Part shown: in pieces, positions 36,267-46,839 of the stretch
Numbering within the stretch: the first letter of the stretch is position 1
Layout of the letters: each line of letters opens with the position of its first letter
Assembly (NCBI GenBank): GCA_038503065.1
Contig: JBCAMK010000004.1
Location: forward strand, 2,307,001-2,371,000
DNA: 64,000 nucleotides
Source of the DNA: Paragyromitra xinjiangensis
Taxonomy: Eukaryota; Ascomycota; Pezizomycetes; Pezizales; Discinaceae
Direction of reading: 5' to 3'
Notes under the pieces: generated by a model
The model's input: the letters and a program-made list of their open reading frames with translations, nothing else
Told to the model about the DNA's origin: nothing
The model's database searches: none
Made by a program: the position numbers and the translations under genes

Positions 36267-38786
36267 TTAGATATCTTCCTCTTCTGCCGCTAGTCTTTGA
36301 TACCTTCCCCCACTACCGCTTCCACCGCTAACCCTCATCCTTGGCGGCGTTTCGTACATATTAAAGTAATCCACTGGCCCACCTCCCAGCAATGCTTCCC
36401 CGCCGCTCTGTTTGTTCGGCTTCATCAGTGGCGCAGGGTCGCACCAAAAGTCCTTACAATTCGTAATAACACCACGTGAAAATGGGTTTCCTCTTCTCCT
36501 TCTCGCAGAGCCACCACCGCGGCCTGCGTCTTTTGTGATATTCACAAATGCGCCAACACCCAGTGCCTTCTTGACCTTAGTAAAACATGTATCATGGCCC
36601 CCATGTCGACCGCCGCGGCCGTGGCCATGGCCGTGACTATGCTCATGACCACCATGACCGTGGCCGTGATGACCGACAGCTGGATCAGGCCCTCGATCAG
36701 ATGAATTGAGCTGTGCACCGTCCATTGATGTTGACCCAGCAGCGATGGTAGACGCGACGGCAGCAGCGACCTTGTTTTCGTTGAATTGGTGATGATGGTG
36801 GTCACCGTGCATTGATTCGTAGGTGGTCTGTGCGCGAGCGATTTGGACGAGCTGGACTACAAGTAACATCGTGACCCAAGTGGTTTGGAAGCATGTCCAC
36901 ACGATGATATAAACCGAGAATGGGTCTTGGAGGACGGGAGAACAAAAGGGTTCGGCGAGGATGCTGCATTCTGGGGTTTGGATGGGATCAAGGAGGGAGA
37001 AGTAGACTAAAGCTAGTCGAACGAGGATGAATATTCCGACTTCTAGACTGAGGACGAATAGGAAGAATTGACGGTGATTCTTGACGCCAATGCAGTTGAA
37101 GACCCATGGGCAATGACTGACCCCAGGTATTCAGTATAAAAAACCGGAATATTCCTATTTAGGATGGAGAGGACTCACTGGTCATGCTTCGCCACGCATC
37201 TCGCGCATCGCTTGCAATGCTTGGCCCGCAGTGGCATCCTTACCATACACTGGACACAGAAGTTCTCGGAATCGTATTTCCATTGAGTCAACAGTTCTTC
37301 AATCACTGCTTTCTGCTCTGTTACGCTGGAAAGTTTGGGGATATAGCCAGGATCGTAAAACATGCAGATCACGTAAAAATACACGCAAAAGCCCAAAGCC
37401 ACGGCAAATAACATATTGCTGAAAGGAACAGTACCAAAGGTATCTTTCGTCGCGCACAAAAAGTCAACATTGGTTTCTTTCCCCATTCTGGCCCGTGGTT
37501 TGAGCTCATTATATTCATTGAAATACAAAAAGAGGGGGTTATTACTAGGTAATATGCTGAAAACCCATCTCTCCGTAACCCAGAACGCCGTTGCTCCAAA
37601 GATTCCTGCCAAGTAGGGTGTTTTATACATCGCCTTCTCACCGCCTTCCCCGTATTCCAGAGCCCTGTCCGCAACCCAATGTAGCCCTGCCCCCGCTATT
37701 GCCGCTATAGGTATCCCAAAAAACCATGGTAGATGGGTTAAGCACATAGAAACAGCCCACATAATAACTATAGGCCATAGAAAGAAGAATTTGTGTAGAA
37801 CCGCTGTCTTGTCAGCCACCCTGACACCCAAAATCGTCCCTTTAGGGTGAACCGGGTTTCCTTGTTTATCATATCCACACTCTTCCAGCGCATCCCACCA
37901 GACTCTTTGTGTCTTAAGTTCTTCTGCCACAGTTGCTGGGGCTTTGCCATCGTTGTTTTTCACAAACCTATCGGAGCCATATTCGATGAGCTTTTGGATA
38001 CATCCGAAATTACCCCGTACAAGCGCCCAGTGTAGTGCAGTAAACCCATTATCGTCCACCGCGTGTATATCCGCTCCCCAGCGCAAAAACAAATCTACAC
38101 TAGACGCATATCCTTTATAAGCCGCCCACATCAAAGAGGTGTGCAGTTGCGGATCTGTAGAGTCCACTGGTATCCCTTGATGTAACAGCAATACTAGCAG
38201 CAAGAGGTTTCCATCGAACGTTGCGAGGTGAAGAATATTGTATCCGTGGACGTCAGTTAATTGGGGGTCAGCGCCGCTTCTTAGGAGAAGGTTAACGGTG
38301 TAGTAGTGCCCTCTCTGCGCTGCCCACATGGCAGGTGTCGCTACCGACTCTCCGCCCTTCGCGTTGACGTCCGCGCCTCGTTCAATAAGGAGTTTGCAGA
38401 TTGCATACTGATTGTTTATTGCTGCCCACTACGATTCTCACATTTTAGATTAGTGACGGTTCCCACGTTTTGGCTAATAGGAGAGACAAGAAAAAGGAAT
38501 TTTAGGGAAATACATGTAGCGGTCCGACCCCCTCAGAATCTACCCAGTCCGCCGCAACCTTCCCGCTGTCCAGCAACGCTCTGACAGCAACCTCATCGCC
38601 CAACATACTCAACTTCACGATATCATCCTTGAGCTCTAGCTCTGGCGGCGGCTCACTTGCTATCATATCCCTCAGCTCCACCGTATCTGTATCTACCGCT
38701 GGCGGCGCAACGGAGCTCTTCGATGGAGTTAGAAACCCCGGCGCATGTGAACGCTGATTATCATGGCGCGTAGAACTGCCGGCCAT
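36267..38786 (-). CDS. Palmitoyltransferase AKR1 (ankyrin repeats plus DHHC domain)
   Basis: Akr1 is a Golgi/endosomal multi-pass enzyme that attaches palmitate to cysteines of peripheral membrane proteins. Three exons fit: 38514-38786, 37179-38428 and 36267-37116 (790 residues). After a disordered N-terminus come about six ankyrin repeats (about residues 50-280; for example [19 protein letters not shown] and [13 protein letters not shown]). Several membrane helices follow. Then comes the cysteine-rich catalytic domain with [19 protein letters not shown] and the DHHC motif at D507-H508-H509-C510, followed by PWVFNCIG and further helices. An intron splits the second residue of DHHC, and splicing restores it exactly. 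The cytosolic tail contains a striking His/Gly run (about 36590-36680). Length and order match the family. Confidence 0.95.
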
Positions 38787-40062
38787 CTACTTGAATTGTG
38801 AGAGGAAAGAAAGGGAAATTTCGCAGAAATAGAATTAGTTTGGTCCTCCTGGCGTGATGGCGGAACGGGTGAGGGTAATGGTTCTGAGGGATGTCAAGAC
38901 TCAGCCTCCTTCCAAAGTTGAAGCGTACCTGGCCGAGATTTCGCGAGCTCGGTTCAGCTTGCGTACGTTGCCAAGTCATCACCACGTGATATGCCAGAAC
39001 TGTTGGTTTGCAACGACTTGGCATCTAAACTTCAATCACAAAATCTCACTCTGCTTGTGCTCTGTATGGGTTATTTATCTCGTCAACAGTTCCCCAAAAG
39101 CGAGATGGGGGACAGTATCCCTTAAAGCTAGTAGTATAGCCTCACTGGAACTGGTAAATTATTAATACTGGTTGAAATGGCAGAATTTCTAGCCTACGTG
39201 ACAAATCATCATGGGCAAAACCAGCATCTATGAATTAGACTCCTGTTTTCTAAAGGATCCAACTCGAAACGACGTTAGAAGTCGATGAGAACAAGTTCAT
39301 ATCTAGGGTTGTATCTGTTCCAGCTAAAGAACAATGGGCATCGTCGAAGAACGTCTACTTTACTCGTTAGGCTAGGGAACTCGCGCTCACACCGTCTAGC
39401 CCGTGTGACAGGCTACCCTACTTAATAGGTGTAACTATCACAACCCGACCACGGTTATCAGAAGTCTCATCACAGGCTACTAATGCTCTAATCTAACTGC
39501 CTGTGCAGCTATTGGATCAAGTTTACATGAGACAAGTCTTAGATAACGCGATACATCCCGAAAAGGCGACCGGTGATGTTAGGCGGCTCAAAGATTTATT
39601 AGGGGTATTGTCTTTTTGGCTGTACTTCGCACCTTTGTTACCTGAAACCTGTTTCACGGGAATTGGTACGTCCAATTTGTGACTGTAAGTCAACAATTAA
39701 GTCCCGAAATTGCCGTCCTCGTCATCTTTAGGGTTGATTACCGAAAAGCGCGGCGGCACCTCAAGTAAGCCGTCACATTATTAGCTTGTGATCGGTAATT
39801 GAACCGATTTCATACAAACTCACCAGCCAGGATGATACAAAGGTTTTGGTTCCATCTTTAGACCGAGTAGGCTGCACGTGCATTTTTGTGTCGAACCCTC
39901 CTTAAGTCACGCAACTTGAGAGTACGTTGCTGGCGAGTCGTAGATTGTTTTTTATGGGCATATCTCTTAACTTTGTCTAATGATCTAATAACCGGCTAAA
40001 AGTGACTGAACTGAAGTACATAATATTCCCACAAACCACCATAATATAATACCCTAAGCTAC
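38787..40062. other. Intergenic region
   Basis: The first part is the promoter and leader of akr1, and the last part is the 3' flank of the LrgA-LrgB gene. I see no ORF with recognisable content and no RNA gene. Confidence 0.5.
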
Positions 40063-42180
40063 TCACGCCAACCCTCCCACGATTTTCGAAACTACACCAC
40101 CCATCAGCTCTCCTCTTATTAAAACGGGGGGCCTAGGGAACTCACGAATTTGAACCACCGCCGGCACAGCAGTCAACACAACCATACTAGTCCCAAACAA
40201 CACCATCGTCAACGAACTCAGCGCAGCAGCTCTCGGATCTATAGTTAAAAGATGTGCCGTTGTGATAGCCGCCGAGTTCATGCCTAGTGAGACCCCGCGT
40301 GTGACGTAGTCGTCTTTAGGGATTCTTAAGAACTTTAGTATAGGCCCGCCGATGAGGACGCCAATTATGCCGGAGGTGATGCAGAGGACGGCAGCGAGAT
40401 TTAGGTCTCCGCCTGTTGTGGGTTTGTTAGTAATGTAGATATAAAAGGGATGGTTAAAAAGAAAAATAACCTAGATTATTGATGGATGGAATGGCTAAAG
40501 CTAGAGTTAGGCTCCTCGCTGCGAATGAAAGTGATCGCCGCGCCTCAATCCCTAATGAGTAGCAGATTGCGGGATACGCAAATAGGCTTCCTGCAGCTAA
40601 AGTAATACCTGGGATGGCAATGATTGGCAGATGTCTCTTGAGCTCTCTTCGGTAAGAGTACATAGGTAGTGCTAATGCTACAATCGAGACATCGAGTACT
40701 GAAGCAAATATGTCACCTGCACCTGGTAGTGGGAGAGACTTAGTCTGGCCGCGGAAGATAGATAGATACCGCATATTCGCGGAGTATTGGCGTAGCCCCT
40801 CCAAGAAGGTTTGCTGCAGGGTTAGGGAAAGAATGTAGAATGATAACACAGATAAGATTGAGCACCCGAGGACTGGATGGAGGATCCTGCGGACTTTTGG
40901 AGGGAAGGAGAGAGCTACGGTATAAGCGAGAACGTTTAGGGGGAGCTGGAGAGGCATTGTATAGGAGGTTGTATATGTGATGGGGATGCCTATGAGGAAG
41001 AAAAGAATGTAGGTCGCTGTGTCTAAATGTATCGTAAGGAAAGCAGCCCATCTCTGTGAACGAGAAAGTATAGTGCCTTCTTGCTGGAGTAAGGAAAGGC
41101 GCTCTGGTGCTTGGGATACAAAAGCTACCTCTGGACCAGGCCCTCGGACTCGTACTGTTTCAGCTGTAGGCTGGGGGGGCTCAAGATCTGATCTCTCAAG
41201 ATCTTCATCGTAGGATATGCTGAGCAAAGAATCTTGAGGTGTATCTGCCAGAGAAGGCACCTGACTCGGCTCAGGGATGTTGGCTAATGGTATTGATTCT
41301 TGGAGAGATTCTGAAGAATTTTCTTCAGGGGAGTGCTTTGAGGTTTTAAAAAATATTTGTAGAGCGTGAACGAGATATGATGTGGCAGTGAGCATGGACA
41401 CAAAACCAATCACTATTCATTTAGTCAGAATTTAAGTATATAGATGATTGTGATATTTCATGGGGTGAGGACTTGAAGGATTTAGCATCAAAAAAGAGTA
41501 GGGACTTTGGTGACTGACAAAAAATCGCAATAATTTTGCCAATTTCAACAGCACCAATTGCCGGGCTGAGAGGAAGAAGTATAAAGCTAGGAGTGAAGAA
41601 GACATTGATGTAACGTAGTGAAAACCCAGCCTGCGGAAATTGTGAGAAGAAGTCGAAACGTTTATAGGGCCATTTATCATAATAAGGTAATGATATTTAT
41701 TTCCAAAGTGCTTTGGCATAGTAACGATGGGGCACAAGTAACCACTGAAGACAAAGCCCTGGGGCTTATAGATAGAGGGAATTCAAGAAGATTCGTTACT
41801 CACTGGCACATCAATCACCCTTACAACTTTCCGAGTCTTCTTCTCACCGAATATAGAATCGCATCCGATAAGACCAAAGAATAATAAAATCATGCAGGCA
41901 ACGCTTGGAGGAAATGACACCCCGGATAGTCTTATCGCGGAATCGACTCCCCAACATGTCAGTAGTATAAGGAAAATACCGACTGGAGTGTATAGCCAAG
42001 ATACTAGCAACCGTCGACATGATGAACGCAGTGACTGGATGATCGAAAGTTAGCTATCTCTGGTCATATATGAGTCAAATACCAGTTGCAGCAGGATTAT
42101 GATCGGGGACTGGTTACCAAGTAAACCGCCAAGAATGCGTCCCGTATTGCAGTCAGTTCTAAGTCTTCCAGAGCCGACAT
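40063..42180 (-). CDS. LrgA-LrgB fusion membrane protein (plastid PLGG1-like family)
   Basis: Bacterial LrgA/LrgB (CidA/CidB) are separate membrane proteins. In plants the fused PLGG1 exports glycolate and glycerate from plastids. This fungal protein has the fused order. Five exons fit: 42118-42180, 41804-42034, 41519-41630, 40471-41412 and 40063-40412 (565 residues). The N-terminal LrgA-like half contains WLYTPVGIFLILLT, GVSFPPSVACMILLFFGLI and RYINVFFTPSFILLPLSPAIG. A charged, acidic loop of about 100 residues separates it from the LrgB half, which ends IPSINNLGGDLNLAAVLC, LIGGPILKFLRIPKDDY and VSLGMNSAAITTAHLL. These last motifs are the family's conserved core. The small first exon (MSALEDLEL) was found by matching its donor to the exon 2 acceptor. 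Substrate and membrane in fungi are unknown to me. It is transcribed divergently from the HAUS3-like gene. Confidence 0.85.
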
Positions 42181-42446
42181 CGTGTAATATTCACCAAATA
42201 TAAGAAAATTCTGCGTCCCTTCGTGTGAAGCTGAGCTTGCATTCCATGGATCTACTCATGATAAAGCCTCGGTTTTCATGTCATCCGCGGATAAACCCGA
42301 CCGTTCCGCTTACAGCTAGCCGAGAACCGAGAACCAAGCTTTTTAGCGTAAGCTTAGCCCAACGACATTTGTTGACACCCGCGGTTGAGCCTCCTCCACC
42401 CATTACAATCACCTCTAACGACAAACGACGAAGCTCCCCGCCAACA
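42181..42446. promoter_or_regulatory. Shared divergent promoter, LrgA-LrgB gene and HAUS3-like gene
   Basis: Only 266 bases separate the two divergent start codons, so both promoters must overlap here unless 5' UTR introns are present. The plus-strand frame of the HAUS3-like gene stays open upstream to an ATG at 42225, but the ATG at 42447 has the better context (CAACAATGG) and begins the conserved part. Confidence 0.6.
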
Positions 42447-44406
42447 ATGGATCTTTCCGAAGCTCGATCTCATCTCCTGGGGGTCCTTGCTGACCATCAG
42501 GTCCCTTTGGGCGATAACGATGTTTCCTGGGCGTTTAGCAATCCCAAAAGCGCGACGCCAGTGGTAGACTGGGTGGAGCGGTATCTTGGTAAGGATACAC
42601 TCGTATCTTTAGAAGAAGCCGAGATGTGAGCATTAATCACGTTAAATAATTGAATTATGTGCTAATCCACTAATCGGCACCCAGATACAACCATCTCAAG
42701 AAGACTGGTAGCTTACCGAAGCTTCAGAAGCAACACCCGGACCTCTATTTGGTCCGTCCACGATCCGAGGAATCTCTGCGCGCCGAGATAGACGAGCTGA
42801 AGACGTCTACAGAAATGTTAAAGCAACAAACAGCGCAATTGAGGAAACAAAAGGCCAATCTAAGGGCTATGAAAGAGAGGGGGAAGGCCGAAAAAGAGAA
42901 AAAGAGGAAACTTGAAGAAATGAGACGGAAGAAATGGCTCGCGGAAAAAGAAAATATACAAGCTGCTATCGACGATTTGCTGGGAATACTGAAGGAAGAG
43001 GTTTTCGACTTTAAACAAAACACGAAAGCTTCAGCTATTGACCTAGAGGGGGTCCAGAAGATGCTAGAAAGTGATGATCGAGTACTGGGACGACTCGGGA
43101 GGTTAGCGGATGGAGTTATAGTGAATGGGGGGAACGAAGGAACGAAGGAAAATGAGGTTGTTGAGAGAGTTACTGTGTTGGTTAGGAAGTATGATTTTTG
43201 CCTAGTTCCTCCTAGTTTTGTGCCCTTTATGCAGAAAGATAGTATTCCGAGGGCTGATTTTGTTCCCCAGATTAGCAATGTTATCCGCTGCTGCGCTTAA
43301 AGCTCGGCTAGATCGCATGTTCCTCGAGGTAGCTTCTCCAGAGGTCGACGATTCCGACACCGATGCGGATGTCATTGCTGAACTACAACACGACCTAGAG
43401 AGTCTCTACTTTGATATACCTTCTGTGGCTGAAATGGCTGTTGAACAAGAATATTTGAGGCCAGTTCGTAGAGAAGTAGAAAATAGTAGAAGGCAAGCAG
43501 GTGAAGGCCTGAGGGTCGGCGGCGCATATGTGAGTATCATCTCCAGGGTCAGCTCCAGCATTATAGCGCAGGCTAACACCAGCCAAATATCAGATTCGCG
43601 ATGTACTACTACACTTACAAAAACGAAATATTTCAGCTACCGAAAGGTTGAAAAGAGAGCTCGCTAAAGCAAAAGCGGTATCTCAAATAATCGCTACGAT
43701 AGAACAAGAATCTAAATCTCCCCTAACCAGACCAGAAGAGTCACCCCCAGCCAACGACAACCAAAGAAGGAGCAGCCTCAACTTAGCAAGACCAACAACC
43801 CCAATAAAGCATCCTCAACCGTTCAAAAACATGCCAATCTTCACTCCGCCAAACCGTCGTCGTGGCGCAAGTCTAGATCTGGGGAGAGGAGATTTCAAAA
43901 ACGGTGAAGATGAATTCCCCGAGTTACGGATGCTCACGTTGCTTGGTGTTCCTGTACCTTCCACTCCATCGAATACCAGCGTGCTCTTTGCATCGCCTAT
44001 CAAGGGTGGTCCTAGCACCCCCGAGCTGCCAGCGTCAAAGTATAAATACTTAGACGCCCACGTTCGGAAGCAGTCGGAGAAACTCCAGGCTCAAGAGCAG
44101 AACGCTTCTGGGGAGGCAGAGATCCGAGAAGCAATGGATGAATTCTGGAACGTTACTAGGATTGCTGAAGACGCGTTGACGGGGGCAAACATGTTTCCTC
44201 CACTAACGAGGCAACGGGGGCACATGTCGTTTGTCTCCGAAGAGCTAGTTGAGGGTATAGAAGAGATTGAAAGAAAAGTCAATATCGTTGCGAGTAGGAT
44301 GGGTGGGCTATCAAGGGGCCTAGAAGAGCTTGAGAAAATGGGAGGTGATTTGCAGGGACAAGGAAGGGAGAAGAGGGCGTTTGTGGATAGGTGGGGGAGG
44401 CATTAA
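42447..44406 (+). CDS. HAUS3-like augmin complex subunit (putative)
   Basis: Augmin (HAUS) brings gamma-tubulin to existing spindle microtubules to nucleate branches. Four exons fit: 42447-42625, 42685-43176, 43271-43529 and 43594-44406 (580 residues, near HAUS3 length). The N-terminus has the HAUS3-like layout: a short helical segment, DNDVSWAFSNPKS, a short domain with VVDWVERYLG, then VSLEEAEMYNHLKKTGSLPKL. Long charged coiled coils (RAEIDELKTSTEMLKQQTAQ onward) occupy most of the protein. A proline-rich linker follows near residues 335-400 and helical segments at the end. All introns keep phase; the last has a GCTAAC branch point and removes a stretch with stops. The family call rests on architecture and N-terminal resemblance, so another coiled-coil protein is possible. 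Confidence 0.6.
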
Positions 44407-45479
44407 GGAGTTTGCATTTGCATTTCGGGTGACATATCAGGAGTTAAAAGGCTTCGTTTGGTATGAACGGCGATCCTCATTATCGACATTATTGGTACTG
44501 AGTGTGTTCTAGCATGTATATTTCTTCTATGAAGTTTACGTAGTACGAATTATGATAGATATGACCTTTCTACCGTAGCCTTTGGCTTTTTTGAATATAC
44601 TCGATTATTTTAGTATTCAGATGCCAGAAACCCTAACCCACGCTCGAGCCGTACTCTCACTAACACTTACCCGACCCTTCATACGAGACTGAGCCAGGCC
44701 TAGGCGCGGGTTAGGCCATCTAGGTACTTTAATTTTCGTCGAGTACTACTACCATATCTTGCCCAGGCTTTGGGTTTGAAAATTGGTCTAAAGTGTTCGT
44801 ACGAGTGACTGGCCATGACTTGAAGGGGAGATTAGGCCAAATGCCGCCCTTTTTTTCATCAGGTACATGCGCCCCATCAGTGAGTGCCATCCGCAAGGCA
44901 TTTCCCCAAAACTGCGATAGCTGAAAAACTTTAACTGAGACGTATAGGTTTGATGTTAAGTCACCGCAAGGCTCGCGGGGCGGGCGACTTTAGAGCAGCA
45001 GCTAGTGCGTGATAAACTAACCTCGACTATCTGACGAACTTAATCGACATTATATGGCTTGAAGAAAGCTAGTAACATAATGTACCAAACTAGACCCAGC
45101 TGTGAAGGCGGGAGTTCAGTTCCGATTTTCAAAACGACTCAATCCGAAGCACTATACTATGAAGGAAATCTAAGAGGAGTATGAATATCTAAGCCGAATC
45201 GAGCGTCTTACATTTGCTAAACTTTCGTATAGAGGTCGTAAAGACCTCCAACATTCTTCGCCATCGATTGTTTGAGTCTAGACACATGTAGTTAGCTAAT
45301 CGACCAAAGTAAGCATCCTCTGCCCGTGACCCCATATGAATCCCGCGAGTCATGAGGCCATGTTTCGTATATTTAAGACAAAGCTTCTACACACTCTCCT
45401 ACTTACAAACCTCAACGTTCCTCAATTCTCCAAATCCCTTTCGAATCGACCTCCATACTCTAACTACAATCAAAACGAA
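44407..45479. other. Intergenic region
   Basis: No gene is seen. It includes a telomere-like motif at 44628-44640 (AAACCCTAACCCA). The last 100 bases are the C/T-rich leader of the secreted-protein gene. Confidence 0.45.
44628..44640 (-). other. Telomere-like motif AAACCCTAACCCA
   Basis: One and a half TTAGGG-type units occur about 220 bases past the end of the HAUS3-like gene. Confidence 0.4.
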
Positions 45480-46102
45480 ATGCTTTCCCAGAAGTATATC
45501 TTTCTAATTCTTTGCATGCTCATACTCGCTGTCCATGCTGCTTTCGACATAGACCTACTTGGGGAGTCTATTACGATAACTAAAACCGATGTGAATAACC
45601 TAAATTCAGCAGTAAAAAGGCGTGATGGCATGCTATGTGACATTGCTACTATTAGAGCGGTATCGAAGCTCAAAGAAGACATAGAGGCGGTTATTAAGGT
45701 TCTAGAGAAGGGGAGACCGGATTACTTTTCAAGTGAAGATAGCCAGAGTATCACCATACAGATTCAGAGCTTGGTTGTGAAGTTTGTACGTGGCCTAAAT
45801 GGTCTAACTGCCAAGGTAAATCTCCTCCCCCCCAATTCCTTCCCTTCATACGTTCTACAGTTTAGGGGTGAAGGTTGATGGCTAATACGCTAGTTTTTAT
45901 GTTTCAGGAGCCTCGAGCGGTGTTCTCTAAGGTCAGGCATCATATTCCGCCTCAACTGGAGTACCTTAATCAAGGATTTACGACCATGTTCAATGGTCTT
46001 GCCGATATCTTGGACCCCGCAGACATGCAGAACTTGCGTACCTACCAGAGGATAGTTGATGCTGCTTTTGGTCGGGTAAGAGATGCTTATGGGCAGTACT
46101 AA
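45480..46102 (+). CDS. Small secreted protein, HsbA-like
   Basis: Two exons fit: 45480-45815 and 45908-46102 (176 residues). The start MLSQKYIFLILCMLILAVHA is a clear signal peptide with an AXA-type cleavage site, so the protein is probably secreted or wall-bound. The mature part is all-helical, without cysteine-rich motifs apart from one cysteine. It has the spacing of the HsbA (hydrophobic surface-binding) family: a helix around DVNNLNSAV, an internal SSEDSQSITIQIQSLV, and a C-terminal helical pair ending near the tyrosine-rich tail. The ATG at 45480 was chosen over the in-frame ATG at 45336 because it begins the signal peptide. The intron has a GTAAAT donor and a TTTCAG acceptor. The family call is tentative. 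Confidence 0.6.
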
Positions 46103-46489
46103 AACCTGTTCCAGCTATTGTAAGTTTGTCAAGACTGATATTACTATTATTTGCTTCACGGGCAAAATTTACAATTCTAATCAGCAACATTAATATAGGT
46201 TAAAGGTGATGAAAATTGTTTTCTAAGATGTTGGTGGGAAACTTAGTGGGGCCATGAGAATGCTGCTTGGCGGCTTGCAAAAAGTTACTTTGTTGCGATA
46301 GACGTTTATGAAACCAGGGCTTTACCTGTTATCTGAATATTATCCACCTTTACAAAATCACTTTCTATCTTAAGTCTAAAAACCTTGAAATTGGGAGAGC
46401 CGGATAATCCAGGTACGGAAAGTGAGATCGAAAGGGTCTCTAATCCATAGAAAATCACTCGACCACTCCAAGCATGTTTACTTCAACGG

Positions 46490-46834
46490 CGAACATGCAG
46501 TACAACACAGATCTCGAGCAGTATGATGTAGAATAACACACAATCTAAATTGACACACCATGACTAACAAGGAATCTTTTTTTCTTCCGATCCTGTTCTA
46601 AACCTACTAGTATTTATATTGGAAGCAACAGTACAGGTTTTTTGTTTCTCGGCTGTTTACATTGACTGCAATGCTGCAGAGCATGAGGTCTTTGAAGTTG
46701 AGGGGGTAGGCATTCTTGAGTAAATACAAGATTTGCTGTGTTCTTGATATATATGTAGTCAACAGTGTGTCAACTTAGATTGTGTGTTATTCTACATCAT
46801 ACTGTTCGGGGTCTGTGTTATTCTGCATGTTCAC
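46490..46834. repeat. Foldback element with about 69-base inverted arms
   Basis: The left arm (46490-46558) and right arm (46765-46834) are reverse complements at roughly 62 of 69 positions, with a perfect core near GTATGATGTAGAATAACACA. The loop is about 206 bases and has no ORF. Most mismatches are transitions. The layout is that of a MITE-like foldback element. No flanking duplication could be confirmed by eye. Confidence 0.75.
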
Positions 46835-46839
46835 CGTTA

